A stretch of 32,922 bases of DNA from the NCBI GenBank assembly GCA_947074275.1, contig CAMTPA010000035.1, positions 1 through 32,922 of the forward strand. The letters run 5' to 3'. The notes below the pieces were generated by a model, which did not search any database, was not told the DNA's origin, and saw only the letters and a program-made list of their open reading frames with translations. This document shows, in pieces, positions 15,336-23,628 of the stretch (position 1 is its first letter; each line of letters starts with the position of its first letter). This DNA comes from an uncultured Bacteroides sp. GTDB lineage: Bacteria; Bacteroidota; Bacteroidia; Bacteroidales; Bacteroidaceae. Both the position numbers and the translations under genes were made by a program.

Positions 15336-16902
15336 TTTCATTATAACTTTTGTGTTGACAGCGTCTGTTTATTCATTTTCTAATTTGGTATATAGTCATC
15401 ACATAGATTTACAGTATTATTTTACTGCTATTTCAATTTCTGTACTTATAACCATTGGAGGTGTTGCAAACATTAAAAACACAACAGTAAAAAATGTATT
15501 TAATTTCAATTTGCTAAAAGGATTTTTCTTCATTGGTTTATCACAAGCTATATATGGAATAATTCAATACTACGACATTATTAGTTCACATAATGACACA
15601 CTCAAAGTTGTTGGAAGTTTTAACAATCCAGCAGGGTATTCTGCGTTACTCTCTTTGTTATCACCAATAGGTTTTTACTGGCTATTTATAGCCAGTAAAA
15701 AACAGAAATATAGTATTGTATCATTCTTATTAACTTATTTATTTGCTATCATATTATCAGAATCAAGAACTGGAATTATTTCGTTTGGAACTTCCTTAAT
15801 AGTTATGATTATGATAAAGTATCCCATAACATCAAAATATTTAAATAGAAAAAAAACTACTCTATGCTTGGGAATATTAGTAATTGGTATAATTATTGTC
15901 TTATACTATGTAAAACCAAATTCCGCAAACGGTCGACTATTGATATGGCGTATATGTATCAATATGATTGTGGATAAACCAATATTTGGTTTTGGTTTAA
16001 ATGGTTTTGAAAAATACTATATGATTTATCAAGCAAAATATTTTAAACAATCTCCGACATCTATTTTTCAATGCTATGCAGATAATACAAACCTTCCATT
16101 CAATGAGTTTATTAAAATCATTATTGAATACGGTATTATTGGATTTTTGGGTTTCATATTTATATGTTTCGTTTTAATAAAAAAAATGATGAATTACGAG
16201 CAGTGGAACAAAAACATATTGATAGGAATTTTGATAGCCATTACGATTCATTCGTTTTTTTCATATCCATTTAAGTATGCTTCTATCCCACTTATATTAT
16301 CAGTTTTACTATTTCCTGTAATTTACCATTCAAATTTCATACAATATCTTAGGTGCTCATACATTAAATTGGGTATAGTTATTATTGGATTAGTGACTAC
16401 TATAAGCTTCATTGCAACATTAAATGTTAGCATTAAATGGGCAAAATTTCCAAATACTACAGATAATAATACAATTGCCCAACTTGAGAATCTAGTTCCT
16501 TTTTTAAAAAACAACCACTATTTCTTATATAATTATGCAGCACAATTAAACAAGATAGGGAGATACAATGATAGCCAAGAAGTTTTATCTTTATACCATC
16601 AGAAAATAATGGATTATGAAAGTCAATTGTTATTAGCCAATAATTATTTAAACAAACACGATACTATTAATGCTTTAAAAAGCTATCAAATAGCATCTAA
16701 TATGATACCTTGTAGATTTATGCCATTATATTATATCTTCACGATTAATAAACACAAAGACCCATATAAAGCTGTTGAAATAGCGAATAAGATTATCAAC
16801 AAGGATGTTAAAATAAACTCATTAGAAGTTTTATCTATTAAGTTATATGCTAAAAAATACATTGACAGTATCTCCACCAGCACACTACCAAACTATAATT
16901 AA
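15316..16902 (+). CDS. O-antigen ligase/Wzy-like membrane protein with C-terminal helical domain
   Basis: 528 residues. About ten hydrophobic helices fill residues 5-360, and the Wzy_C/O-antigen-ligase motifs are present: SRTGIISF near the middle, then NGRLLIWRICINMI and FGFGLNGFEKYY, followed by PFNEFIKIIIEYGIIGFLG. The final 150 residues form a soluble TPR-like helical tail (NYAAQLNKIGRYNDSQEVL, NALKSYQIASNM). This family transfers or polymerises lipid-linked glycans at the periplasmic face of the inner membrane; members include O-antigen ligases, Wzy polymerases and protein O-oligosaccharyltransferases, and sequence alone does not decide. No glycosyltransferases are nearby, so it is not part of a normal O-antigen cluster. 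The start overlaps the upstream gene by 20 bp. Confidence 0.83.
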   Translation: MSSKICSFIITFVLTASVYSFSNLVYSHHIDLQYYFTAISISVLITIGGVANIKNTTVKNVFNFNLLKGFFFIGLSQAIYGIIQYYDIISSHNDTLKVVGSFNNPAGYSALLSLLSPIGFYWLFIASKKQKYSIVSFLLTYLFAIILSESRTGIISFGTSLIVMIMIKYPITSKYLNRKKTTLCLGILVIGIIIVLYYVKPNSANGRLLIWRICINMIVDKPIFGFGLNGFEKYYMIYQAKYFKQSPTSIFQCYADNTNLPFNEFIKIIIEYGIIGFLGFIFICFVLIKKMMNYEQWNKNILIGILIAITIHSFFSYPFKYASIPLILSVLLFPVIYHSNFIQYLRCSYIKLGIVIIGLVTTISFIATLNVSIKWAKFPNTTDNNTIAQLENLVPFLKNNHYFLYNYAAQLNKIGRYNDSQEVLSLYHQKIMDYESQLLLANNYLNKHDTINALKSYQIASNMIPCRFMPLYYIFTINKHKDPYKAVEIANKIINKDVKINSLEVLSIKLYAKKYIDSISTSTLPNYN

Positions 16903-16939
16903 CAAACAAATGAAATAGAGAAAGATGTATCACCGATTA

Positions 16940-17036
16940 TCAATCGCTCTGCAACACCCCTCCGCCAGCCACGATATAGCCTACCGCCATCACCACAGCA
17001 ATAAATAAACCTTTAATACTTATCGCTTTTCTCCAA
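16940..17036 (-). pseudogene. C-terminal remnant of a membrane-protein gene
   Basis: On the minus strand an open frame ends at TGA (16942-16940) and reads RKAISIKGLFIAVVMAVGY, then VAGGGVLQSD. It looks like a last transmembrane helix and tail. The G+C content is normal for this genome, unlike the adjacent AT-rich block. No suitable start lies upstream (the frame dissolves into AT-rich sequence after about 17036), and I cannot name the parent gene. It could be debris left by the event that brought in the AT-rich block. A genuine tiny membrane protein is less likely because no ATG precedes the helix. Confidence 0.35.
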
Positions 17037-17086
17037 AAAAATATAGATAATTTATATATTATAAGGTGGTAACAATTATTTTTTTC

Positions 17087-17094
17087 TACTTTTG
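17087..17094 (+). promoter_or_regulatory. -7 element upstream of topA
   Basis: TACTTTTG matches TAnnTTTG. The start would be near 17101, giving a leader of about 74 bases before the ATG at 17175. No clear TTTG is seen at -33. Confidence 0.5.
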
Positions 17095-17174
17095 CGCCCA
17101 AATAATAGGAGTGCAAAGACTATCGGGCAAATAGTACAACCCCACTTTGCAACCGTTTTAAATGCCAAAAGAGT

Positions 17175-19529
17175 ATGCAAAAAAACCTTGTAATCGTTGA
17201 GTCTCCAGCCAAAGCCAAAACTATTGAGAAATTTTTAGGGAAAGACTACAAAGTACTTTCCAGCTATGGCCACATCCGAGATTTAAAAAAGAAATCGTTC
17301 AGCATTGATATAGAAAACAACTTCGCACCTACCTACGAAATTCCTACCGACAAGAAAGAGGTAGTGAAAAACTTACAAGATGAAGCCGCCAAAGCAGACA
17401 TCGTGTGGCTCGCATCCGATGAGGACCGCGAAGGAGAAGCCATTGCGTGGCACCTTTACGAAGTATTGAATCTGACCCCCGAACATACAAAGCGAATCGT
17501 ATTTCACGAGATTACGAAAAACGCTATCTTAAAAGCAATAGACAATCCGCGCGAGATAGATATGAATTTGGTGAACGCACAGCAAGCACGCCGTGTACTC
17601 GACCGCATCGTAGGCTTCGAATTATCGCCCGTGTTGTGGAAAAAAGTTCGTCCTGCATTATCGGCAGGGCGTGTGCAGTCGGTGGCAGTGCGCCTTATCG
17701 TAGAGCGCGAACGCGAAATCAACGCTTTCGAAAGCGAAGCAAGCTACCGTGTGGTAGCCATCTTTTTAGTGCCCGACAAAGAGGGCAAACAAGTGGAGAT
17801 GAAAGCCGAGCTGAACCGTCGTTTCAAAACAAAAGAGGAGGCACAAAGCTTTTTGGAAACGTGCAAAAACGCTTCGTTCGAAATCGAGAATATAGCGGTA
17901 AAACCTACAAAAAAGAGTCCAGCCGCTCCATTCACTACATCGACCTTGCAACAAGAAGCCGCACGCAAATTAGGTTTTACAGTAGCACAAACGATGATGT
18001 TGGCTCAGAAGCTATACGAAGCGGGGTTAATCACCTATATGCGTACCGACTCGGTGAACTTGTCGGAATATGCCATCAACGACAGCCGCAACGCCATCAC
18101 CAATATGATGGGTGAGAAATACGTGCAAGTGAGACATTTCACCACAAAAACCAAAGGCGCTCAAGAGGCTCACGAAGCGATTCGCCCTACCTACATTGAA
18201 AACGACTCTGTAAGTGCTGGCGCACAAGAGAAACGTTTATACGATTTGATATGGAAGCGTACCATCGCTTCGCAAATGGCGGATGCCGAACTGGAAAAGA
18301 CCACAGCGACCATCTCTATCAGCAACAGCGATGAGGTGTTTACAGCCGTGGGTGAAGTGATTACATTCGACGGTTTCTTGCGCATCTACAAAGAGTCGTA
18401 TGATGATGACAACGAGCAAGAAGACGAAAGCCGCTTGTTGCCCCCACTAAGCAAAGGGCAGCAGTTGGCTACACAAGGCATCACTGCCACCGAACGATTC
18501 ACCCAACGTCCTCCACGCTACACCGAGGCAAGCTTGGTGCGTAAGTTGGAAGAGCTTGGTATCGGTCGTCCATCTACATACGCTCCTACTATCTCTACCA
18601 TACAGCAACGCGAATACGTGGTGAAAGGCGAAAAGCCAGGCGAAGAACGTCCCTACAACGTGTTGACTTTGAAGAATGGCAAACTGAGCCACAACGTAAA
18701 CTCCGAAATAGTAGGTGCCGAAAAGTCGAAGTTACTCCCCACCGACACGGGAATCGTGGTGAATGACTTCTTGACAGAGTTCTTCCCAAACATTCTGAAT
18801 TACAACTTCACCGCAAACATCGAAAAAGAGTTTGACGAGATTGCAGAAGGAGACAAACAGTGGAACGCCATTATGGGCGATTTCTACAAAGATTTCCACC
18901 CATCGGTAGAGACTACGCTTGCTCACAAAAGCGAGCGCAAAGTAGGCGAGCGCATCTTGGGACAAGAACCCGGCACAGGCGAAATGGTGTCGGTAAAGAT
19001 TGGACGTTTTGGTCCAATGGTGCAAATAGGCAGCAGTGAAGCCGAAGAGAAACCACGCTTTGCACGCCTCACCAAAGAGCTTTCGATGGAGACAATCACT
19101 TTGGAGCAAGCACTCGACTTATTTAAGCTTCCACGTACGCTTGGCGATTTTGAAGAGAGTAGCGTAAGCATCGGAACAGGTCGTTTTGGCCCTTACGTGC
19201 GACATAGCGACAAATACTACTCACTTCCCAAAGGTGCCGACCCAATGACTGTAACACTCGACGAAGCAATCAGCCTTATCGAAGAGAAGCGCGAAGCCGA
19301 AAAGCAAAAGCACATCAAGAGTTTCGAGGAGGATCCTGAGATGTTGATACTAAACGGCAGATATGGCCCATACATCAGCTATCAAAAGAAGAACTACAAG
19401 ATTCCTCAAGACGTGGTGCCACAAGACTTAAACCTGCAAACTTGTTTCAACATCATCAAGCTACAAACCGAGAAAGCAGAGGCTGCGCCCAAAAAGCGCA
19501 AGACAGCTGCCAAAGCTAAGAAGAAATAA
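17175..19529 (+). CDS. topA: DNA topoisomerase I (type IA)
   Basis: 784 residues. The N-terminal TOPRIM domain begins LVIVESPAKAKTIEKFLG and carries the acidic DEDREGEAIAWH metal site. The catalytic tyrosine is Y288 in LITYMRTDSVNLS. RPALSAGRVQSVAVRLI and GIGRPSTYAPTIS are further type IA signatures. The C-terminus carries glycine-rich repeats of the GRFGPxV kind (about residues 610, 675 and 725) instead of the four-cysteine zinc fingers of E. coli TopA, and ends in a Lys/Ala-rich tail, as in other Bacteroidota. It relaxes negative supercoils. Convergent with argS, separated by a strong shared terminator. Confidence 0.97.
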   Translation: MQKNLVIVESPAKAKTIEKFLGKDYKVLSSYGHIRDLKKKSFSIDIENNFAPTYEIPTDKKEVVKNLQDEAAKADIVWLASDEDREGEAIAWHLYEVLNLTPEHTKRIVFHEITKNAILKAIDNPREIDMNLVNAQQARRVLDRIVGFELSPVLWKKVRPALSAGRVQSVAVRLIVEREREINAFESEASYRVVAIFLVPDKEGKQVEMKAELNRRFKTKEEAQSFLETCKNASFEIENIAVKPTKKSPAAPFTTSTLQQEAARKLGFTVAQTMMLAQKLYEAGLITYMRTDSVNLSEYAINDSRNAITNMMGEKYVQVRHFTTKTKGAQEAHEAIRPTYIENDSVSAGAQEKRLYDLIWKRTIASQMADAELEKTTATISISNSDEVFTAVGEVITFDGFLRIYKESYDDDNEQEDESRLLPPLSKGQQLATQGITATERFTQRPPRYTEASLVRKLEELGIGRPSTYAPTISTIQQREYVVKGEKPGEERPYNVLTLKNGKLSHNVNSEIVGAEKSKLLPTDTGIVVNDFLTEFFPNILNYNFTANIEKEFDEIAEGDKQWNAIMGDFYKDFHPSVETTLAHKSERKVGERILGQEPGTGEMVSVKIGRFGPMVQIGSSEAEEKPRFARLTKELSMETITLEQALDLFKLPRTLGDFEESSVSIGTGRFGPYVRHSDKYYSLPKGADPMTVTLDEAISLIEEKREAEKQKHIKSFEEDPEMLILNGRYGPYISYQKKNYKIPQDVVPQDLNLQTCFNIIKLQTEKAEAAPKKRKTAAKAKKK

Positions 19530-19546
19530 AATGGCAGATAGCTACA

Positions 19547-19599
19547 AAAACAACACCGCCTCTTTCAGAGTAAAATCCTGAAAGAGGCGGTGTTGTTTT
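19547..19599. terminator. Bidirectional terminator between topA and argS
   Basis: A 22-bp perfect inverted repeat (19547-19568 with 19578-19599) around a 9-base loop. The arms contain ACACCGCCTCTTTCAG and CTGAAAGAGGCGGTGT, and the outer ends are AAAA on the left and TTTT on the right, so each strand offers a U tract. It lies 17 bp after topA and 18 bp after the leftward argS stop. Confidence 0.93.
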
Positions 19600-19617
19600 A
19601 TTATTATAATGTACGGA

Positions 19618-21411
19618 TTACATTCTATCGGGCACTTCCATACCCAGCAATGCCATACCCAAGCGAACCACTTTGGCAACATTGGCCGACAAAGCAAGAC
19701 GGAACAGCTTCAAGCCTTCGTTCTCTTCGCGGAGGATGCTAAAGTCGTGATAGAATTGGTTGTACTCTTTCACCAGGTCATAAATATAGTTGGCTATGAT
19801 AGAAGGGCTATAATCAGTTCCCGCTTGTTTCACCACAGCAGCAAAGTCGGCAACCAACTGAATCAAACCTTCTTCTTTTTCACTCAACGCCACATCGGTT
19901 GGCAGTTCAGCAGGAATCACGATACCACTTTCGGCAGCCTTGCGCAACACCGACTGAATACGAGCATATGTATATTGGATAAACGGCCCTGTATTTCCAT
20001 TAAAGTCAATCGATTCTTTCGGATTGAAAGTCATATTCTTGCGAGCATCTACTTTCAGAATAAAATACTTCAAAGCACCAAGTCCCACTATTCGAGCAAT
20101 GTTGTCTGATTCCTCTTGCGACAAGCCATCCAGTTTGCCAAGCTCTTGCGAAGTTTCTTTAGCCGTAGAAATCATCTCCTCCATCAAATCGTCGGCATCT
20201 ACCACGGTTCCTTCACGCGATTTCATCTTGCCTTCGGGCAGTTCTACCATACCATAAGAGAAGTGTACCAAATCCTTGCCCCATTCAAAGCCGAGCTTAT
20301 CGAGCAAAATTGAAAGTACTTGGAAGTGGTAGTTTTGCTCATTACCCACCACATAAATCATTTTATTGATGGTGTAATCGTCGAAACGAAGTTTGGCTGT
20401 ACCAATATCTTGTGTCATATACACCGATGTGCCGTCACCACGAAGCAACAGCTTGTGATCCAGTCCTTCACCTGTCAAGTCTGCCCAAACAGAGCCATCT
20501 TCTTTTTTATAGAAAATGCCTTTTTCAAGACCTTCAAGAACCTTGTCACGGCCTACGGTGTATGTATCTGATTCGTAGTAAATCTTATCAAAGCTTACTC
20601 CCATCTTGCGATAAGTTTGGTCGAAACCTTCGTACACCCAACCATTCATCATCTCCCAAAGTGAGCGAACTTCCAAGTCGCCTTGCTCCCATTTCACGAG
20701 CATATCTCGTGCTTGTGCCATCAAGGTAGATGCAGCCTCGGCTTCCTCTTTGCTCATTCCCTTGCTCATCAACTCAGCCAACTCAGCTTTGTAGTGTTTA
20801 TCAAACGCCACATAGTAGTCGCCTACTAAGTGATCGCCTTTTTTGCCCGATGATTGAGGAGTTTCTCCATTACCATAAAGTTTCCAAGCAAGCATTGATT
20901 TGCAGATATGGATGCCACGATCGTTCACGATATTTGTTTTCACCACCTTGTTACCATTCGCTTTCACGATATTGGCCAAAGCGTTTCCAAGCAAGTTGTT
21001 GCGCACGTGTCCCAGGTGAAGAGGTTTGTTGGTATTGGGCGAAGAGTACTCGATCATTACCAACGGAGAGTTATCGTCGGCATCTACAATGCCATATTGA
21101 GCATCAGCGTGAACAGTATTGAGCAACTCAATCCACGCAGCCGAAGCGATTGTCAAGTTCAGAAAGCCCTTGATGACATTGTATGCCGAGACTGCTGGTT
21201 CGTTTGCTACCAAATATGCCCCAATTTCTTCAGCCGTTTGTTCAGGACTTTTTTTGGACATACGCAAAAAGGGAAATACAACTAATGTCAGATGACCATC
21301 AAATTCCTTTTTTGTCTTTTGCAATTGTATCTGCTGCGCAGGTACATCTTGTCCGTATAGAGCTTGTAATCCAGCGATTACCGACTCAATAAGTTTATTT
21401 TCTATATTCAT
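19618..21411 (-). CDS. argS: Arginine--tRNA ligase
   Basis: 597 residues, class I synthetase. It has the Arg-specific N-terminal domain (about 1-110), the HIGH-type signature PLHLGHVRNN near residue 130 in the context YSSPNTNKP, and a KMSKS-like MKSREGT loop near 393. The C-terminal DALR anticodon-binding domain ends with SANVAKVVRLGMALLG. It charges tRNA-Arg in the cytoplasm. The start ATG at 21411 lies 24 bases downstream of its own -7 box; the HU gene upstream on the same strand ends in a terminator, so argS appears independently transcribed. Confidence 0.97.
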   Translation of the reverse strand: MNIENKLIESVIAGLQALYGQDVPAQQIQLQKTKKEFDGHLTLVVFPFLRMSKKSPEQTAEEIGAYLVANEPAVSAYNVIKGFLNLTIASAAWIELLNTVHADAQYGIVDADDNSPLVMIEYSSPNTNKPLHLGHVRNNLLGNALANIVKANGNKVVKTNIVNDRGIHICKSMLAWKLYGNGETPQSSGKKGDHLVGDYYVAFDKHYKAELAELMSKGMSKEEAEAASTLMAQARDMLVKWEQGDLEVRSLWEMMNGWVYEGFDQTYRKMGVSFDKIYYESDTYTVGRDKVLEGLEKGIFYKKEDGSVWADLTGEGLDHKLLLRGDGTSVYMTQDIGTAKLRFDDYTINKMIYVVGNEQNYHFQVLSILLDKLGFEWGKDLVHFSYGMVELPEGKMKSREGTVVDADDLMEEMISTAKETSQELGKLDGLSQEESDNIARIVGLGALKYFILKVDARKNMTFNPKESIDFNGNTGPFIQYTYARIQSVLRKAAESGIVIPAELPTDVALSEKEEGLIQLVADFAAVVKQAGTDYSPSIIANYIYDLVKEYNQFYHDFSILREENEGLKLFRLALSANVAKVVRLGMALLGMEVPDRM

Positions 21412-21434
21412 ATAAAAATCTGATTTCGTGAGTG

Positions 21435-21442
21435 CAAAGATA
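21435..21442 (-). promoter_or_regulatory. -7 element of argS
   Basis: Read leftward, TATCTTTG matches TAnnTTTG. It lies next to the T tract of the HU terminator (21444-21450), so termination of HU and initiation of argS are packed into about 40 bp. No perfect -33 TTTG is visible. Confidence 0.55.
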
Positions 21443-21443
21443 C

Positions 21444-21471
21444 AAAAAAAGGAGACGCTAAAAAGGTCTCC
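21444..21471 (-). terminator. Rho-independent terminator of the HU gene
   Basis: Read leftward: GGAGAC, a nine-base loop, GTCTCC, then seven T (plus-strand arms 21466-21471 and 21451-21456, A tract 21444-21450). It lies about 30 bases past the HU stop codon. Confidence 0.85.
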
Positions 21472-21501
21472 AATCTGTTTTCTTTGTAGAGGGTCTACGT
21501 A

Positions 21502-21774
21502 CTACTCTACAGCAGCAGAAAGTTCAGCACCAGCTTTGAACTTAGCAACTTTTTTTGCAGGAATAGTAATTGATTCTTTTGTAGATGGATTAATACCAGT
21601 TCTTTCAGCTCTTTCGCTTACCAAGAAAGTTCCAAAACCAACCAAAGACACCTTTGTACCATCCTTTAACGCTTGGGTTACAGAAGAGATAAAAGCTTCG
21701 AGAGCTTTTTTAGAATCAGCTTTGCTCAAGCCAGATTCTTCAGCAATAGCATTAATAAGTTCAGCCTTATTCAT
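21502..21774 (-). CDS. hup: HU-family DNA-binding protein
   Basis: 90 residues, the canonical HU/IHF length. It opens with MNKAELINAIAEESGLSKAD. The conserved core VSLVGFGTF and the arm-base region NPSTKESITIPAKK, then FKAGAEL, are all in place. It is a dimeric nucleoid protein that bends DNA. The arm has TGINPSTKESITIPAKK, HU-like rather than IHF-specific. Expressed from its own near-consensus promoter (21829-21859) and followed by a terminator, so it is a single-gene unit. Confidence 0.95.
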   Translation of the reverse strand: MNKAELINAIAEESGLSKADSKKALEAFISSVTQALKDGTKVSLVGFGTFLVSERAERTGINPSTKESITIPAKKVAKFKAGAELSAAVE

Positions 21775-21828
21775 AGTCCTAAATTAAAAATTAATATGTT
21801 AGACAAAAGATAGATATAAATTCCACAA

Positions 21829-21859
21829 CAAATATAGATTAACCGAATAATATATCAAA
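21829..21859 (-). promoter_or_regulatory. Promoter of the HU gene
   Basis: Read leftward: TTTG (21859-21856), 19 bases, TATATTTG (21836-21829). This is a complete match to the Bacteroidota consensus with normal spacing, fitting a strongly expressed gene. The start near 21822 leaves a leader of about 48 bases. Confidence 0.78.
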
Positions 21860-21942
21860 TAAAAACTTAAAAAAAACATAGTAATTTATTGAAAAAGAGC
21901 TAATGAAGCATTATTTTACTGCTTTATAACAGAATTTATTTG

Positions 21943-21950
21943 TAGTTTTG
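21943..21950 (+). promoter_or_regulatory. -7 element upstream of the rhomboid operon
   Basis: TAGTTTTG matches TAnnTTTG. Transcription would begin near 21957, leaving a leader of about 100 bases before the ATG at 22059. The 284 bp between HU and the rhomboid gene hold only these two divergent promoters and AT-rich sequence. Confidence 0.55.
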
Positions 21951-22058
21951 CGTTTATATCTATAAAATTAAACAACAACATTCGTTTCTATAATCGGCAA
22001 CAAATTCAGTAACAAGCAGATAGATTAATTTGAAACGAAAGCTAAACGATAGCATAAT

Positions 22059-22742
22059 ATGATGGAAACTCCTAAAGTGACTAAAAACCTAATCATTATA
22101 AATGTATTATTGTTTTTTGGTACGTTAGTCGCCGAAAAGTATGGCATAGACTTAAACCGCTATTTAGGTTTGCACTTCTTCCTTGCCAGCGATTTTAATC
22201 CGGCACAGCTCATCACCTATATGTTTATGCACGGTGGATGGGGGCATTTATTCTTCAATATGTTTGCCGTATGGATGTTTGGTCGAACATTAGAGCAAGT
22301 ATGGGGTTCTCGCAGATTTCTATTCTACTACATCGCCTGTGGTATGGGTGCTGGTATTATTCAGGAAATCGTTCAATTTGTTGAATACGAAACAGTTCTG
22401 TCTGGTTATCAGATGGTAAACACGGGTTATAGCCAAATTCCAATGGCAGACTATCTCAATATGATGAATACGGTAGGTGCTTCGGGTGCTGTTTATGCCA
22501 TTTTGCTTGGATTTGGTATGTTATTCCCCAATTCTCCACTATTCATTTTCCCGCTACCTTTCCCCATTAAAGCTAAGTTTTTTGTGATTGGCTACGCATT
22601 GCTCGAGTTATATTCGGGTTTTGCCAACAATCCCAACGATAATGTAGCACACTTCGCTCACTTAGGCGGAATGATATTTGGTTTCATTTTAATAACATAT
22701 TGGAAGAAAAAGCGCAATAACAATGGGACATATTATAACTGA
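22059..22742 (+). CDS. Rhomboid-family intramembrane serine protease (first of two)
   Basis: 227 residues, six hydrophobic helices. The rhomboid catalytic elements are present: HGGWGHLFFN ending in N67 (oxyanion-hole side), the nucleophile S142 in VGASGAVYA, and the dyad histidine H198 in NVAHFAHLGG. These enzymes cut transmembrane segments within the inner membrane; the substrate is unknown. Start: ATG 22059 is followed at once by a second ATG at 22062. The last 20 bases overlap the second rhomboid gene, so translation is probably coupled. Confidence 0.93.
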   Translation: MMETPKVTKNLIIINVLLFFGTLVAEKYGIDLNRYLGLHFFLASDFNPAQLITYMFMHGGWGHLFFNMFAVWMFGRTLEQVWGSRRFLFYYIACGMGAGIIQEIVQFVEYETVLSGYQMVNTGYSQIPMADYLNMMNTVGASGAVYAILLGFGMLFPNSPLFIFPLPFPIKAKFFVIGYALLELYSGFANNPNDNVAHFAHLGGMIFGFILITYWKKKRNNNGTYYN

Positions 22743-23625
22743 TCTCAAAGAGAGGTTCAATAAAGGCAACATTGCCATTCAGCTTATATTTATCAATGTG
22801 GGCGTGTTTGTCATTGTCACTTTGATAAACATATTCTTGCAATTGTTTAATCGTAGCTTTGCTTTTGCCGAATATCTGTCACTCCCCGCATCTTTTCCTC
22901 GATTCATCACCCAGCCGTGGTCTATCCTCACCTATATGTTTATGCACGCCGACCTACTGCATATTTTGTTCAATATGCTTTGGTTGTTTTGGTTCGGCCA
23001 GCTTTTTTTGTATTTCTTTTCGGCAAAACATTTAAGAGGATTGTACATCTTGGGGGGCATTTGTGGAGGCATCTTATATATGGTGGCCTACAATGTATTT
23101 CCATTCTTCCGCCCAATGGTTTCGGTATCTACAATGGTGGGAGCATCTGCCTCTGTATTGGCCATTGTGATAGCCACTGCTTACAGAGAACCCAACTACC
23201 CCGTTCGCTTGCTATTGTTTGGCACAGTGCGCTTGAAATACTTAGCATTGGTAGTGGTATTGATGGACTTGTTCTTTTTGACTTCCAACAATGCAGGTGG
23301 GCATATTGCACATTTAGGTGGAGCCTTGGCTGGATTGTGGTTTGCCGCAAGCCTAAAACACGGAACGGATATAACTGCTTGGATTAACAAAACACTCGAT
23401 GCAATTATCTCCTTATTCAGTGGAAAAGCTTTTGCCCGACGCAAACCGAAAATGAAAGTGCAATATGGTAGCAATACAGATAGACAAAAAGACTATGATT
23501 ACAATGCGCGAAAAAAAGCGTCTTCCGAAGAGATTGATCGCATATTGGATAAACTAAAGAAATCGGGCTACGAAAGTCTCACCACCGAAGAGAAGAAAAG
23601 CCTTTTTGATGCCAGCAAGAAATAA
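22723..23625 (+). CDS. Rhomboid-family intramembrane serine protease (second of two)
   Basis: 300 residues. The fold is again rhomboid: HADLLHILFN with N84, S142 in MVGASASVLA, and H194 in NAGGHIAHLGG, so the catalytic dyad is intact even though the GxSG glycine after the serine is alanine. It differs from its partner in a charged cytoplasmic tail from about residue 210 to the end (ARRKPKMKVQYGSN, then SSEEIDRILDKLKKSGY and LTTEEKKSLF). The two rhomboids, overlapping by 20 bp, may be a hetero-pair or have divided substrates. It is followed 3 bp later by the EEP-family gene in the same operon. Confidence 0.92.
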   Translation: MGHIITDLKERFNKGNIAIQLIFINVGVFVIVTLINIFLQLFNRSFAFAEYLSLPASFPRFITQPWSILTYMFMHADLLHILFNMLWLFWFGQLFLYFFSAKHLRGLYILGGICGGILYMVAYNVFPFFRPMVSVSTMVGASASVLAIVIATAYREPNYPVRLLLFGTVRLKYLALVVVLMDLFFLTSNNAGGHIAHLGGALAGLWFAASLKHGTDITAWINKTLDAIISLFSGKAFARRKPKMKVQYGSNTDRQKDYDYNARKKASSEEIDRILDKLKKSGYESLTTEEKKSLFDASKK

Positions 23626-23628
23626 TAA

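Larger units (their letters stand above)
11600..16930. other. AT-rich block, probable horizontally acquired island
   Basis: From about 11600 to about 16930 the sequence is visibly AT-rich, falling to roughly 30% G+C by eye in the 14.0-16.9 kb part. Flanking genes, GH28 on one side and topA on the other, look mid-40s. Codon choice shifts to AAT, ATA, TTA and AAA. The block contains only lineage-restricted genes (transglutaminase-like lipoprotein, a frameshifted lipoprotein, a small membrane protein, a Wzy-like ligase). A remnant of a coding frame of normal composition sits at its right edge. No integrase, transposase or flanking direct repeats are visible, so the boundaries are approximate. 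Confidence 0.6.

Noticed and set aside
15316..16902. Complete O-antigen biosynthesis cluster
   Set aside because: Only one Wzy/ligase-like gene is present; there are no glycosyltransferases, flippase or sugar-nucleotide genes.
20730..21122. Long plus-strand open frames opposite argS
   Set aside because: They are antisense shadows of argS; many similar ones occur opposite topA, the TPR gene and the HTCS gene.
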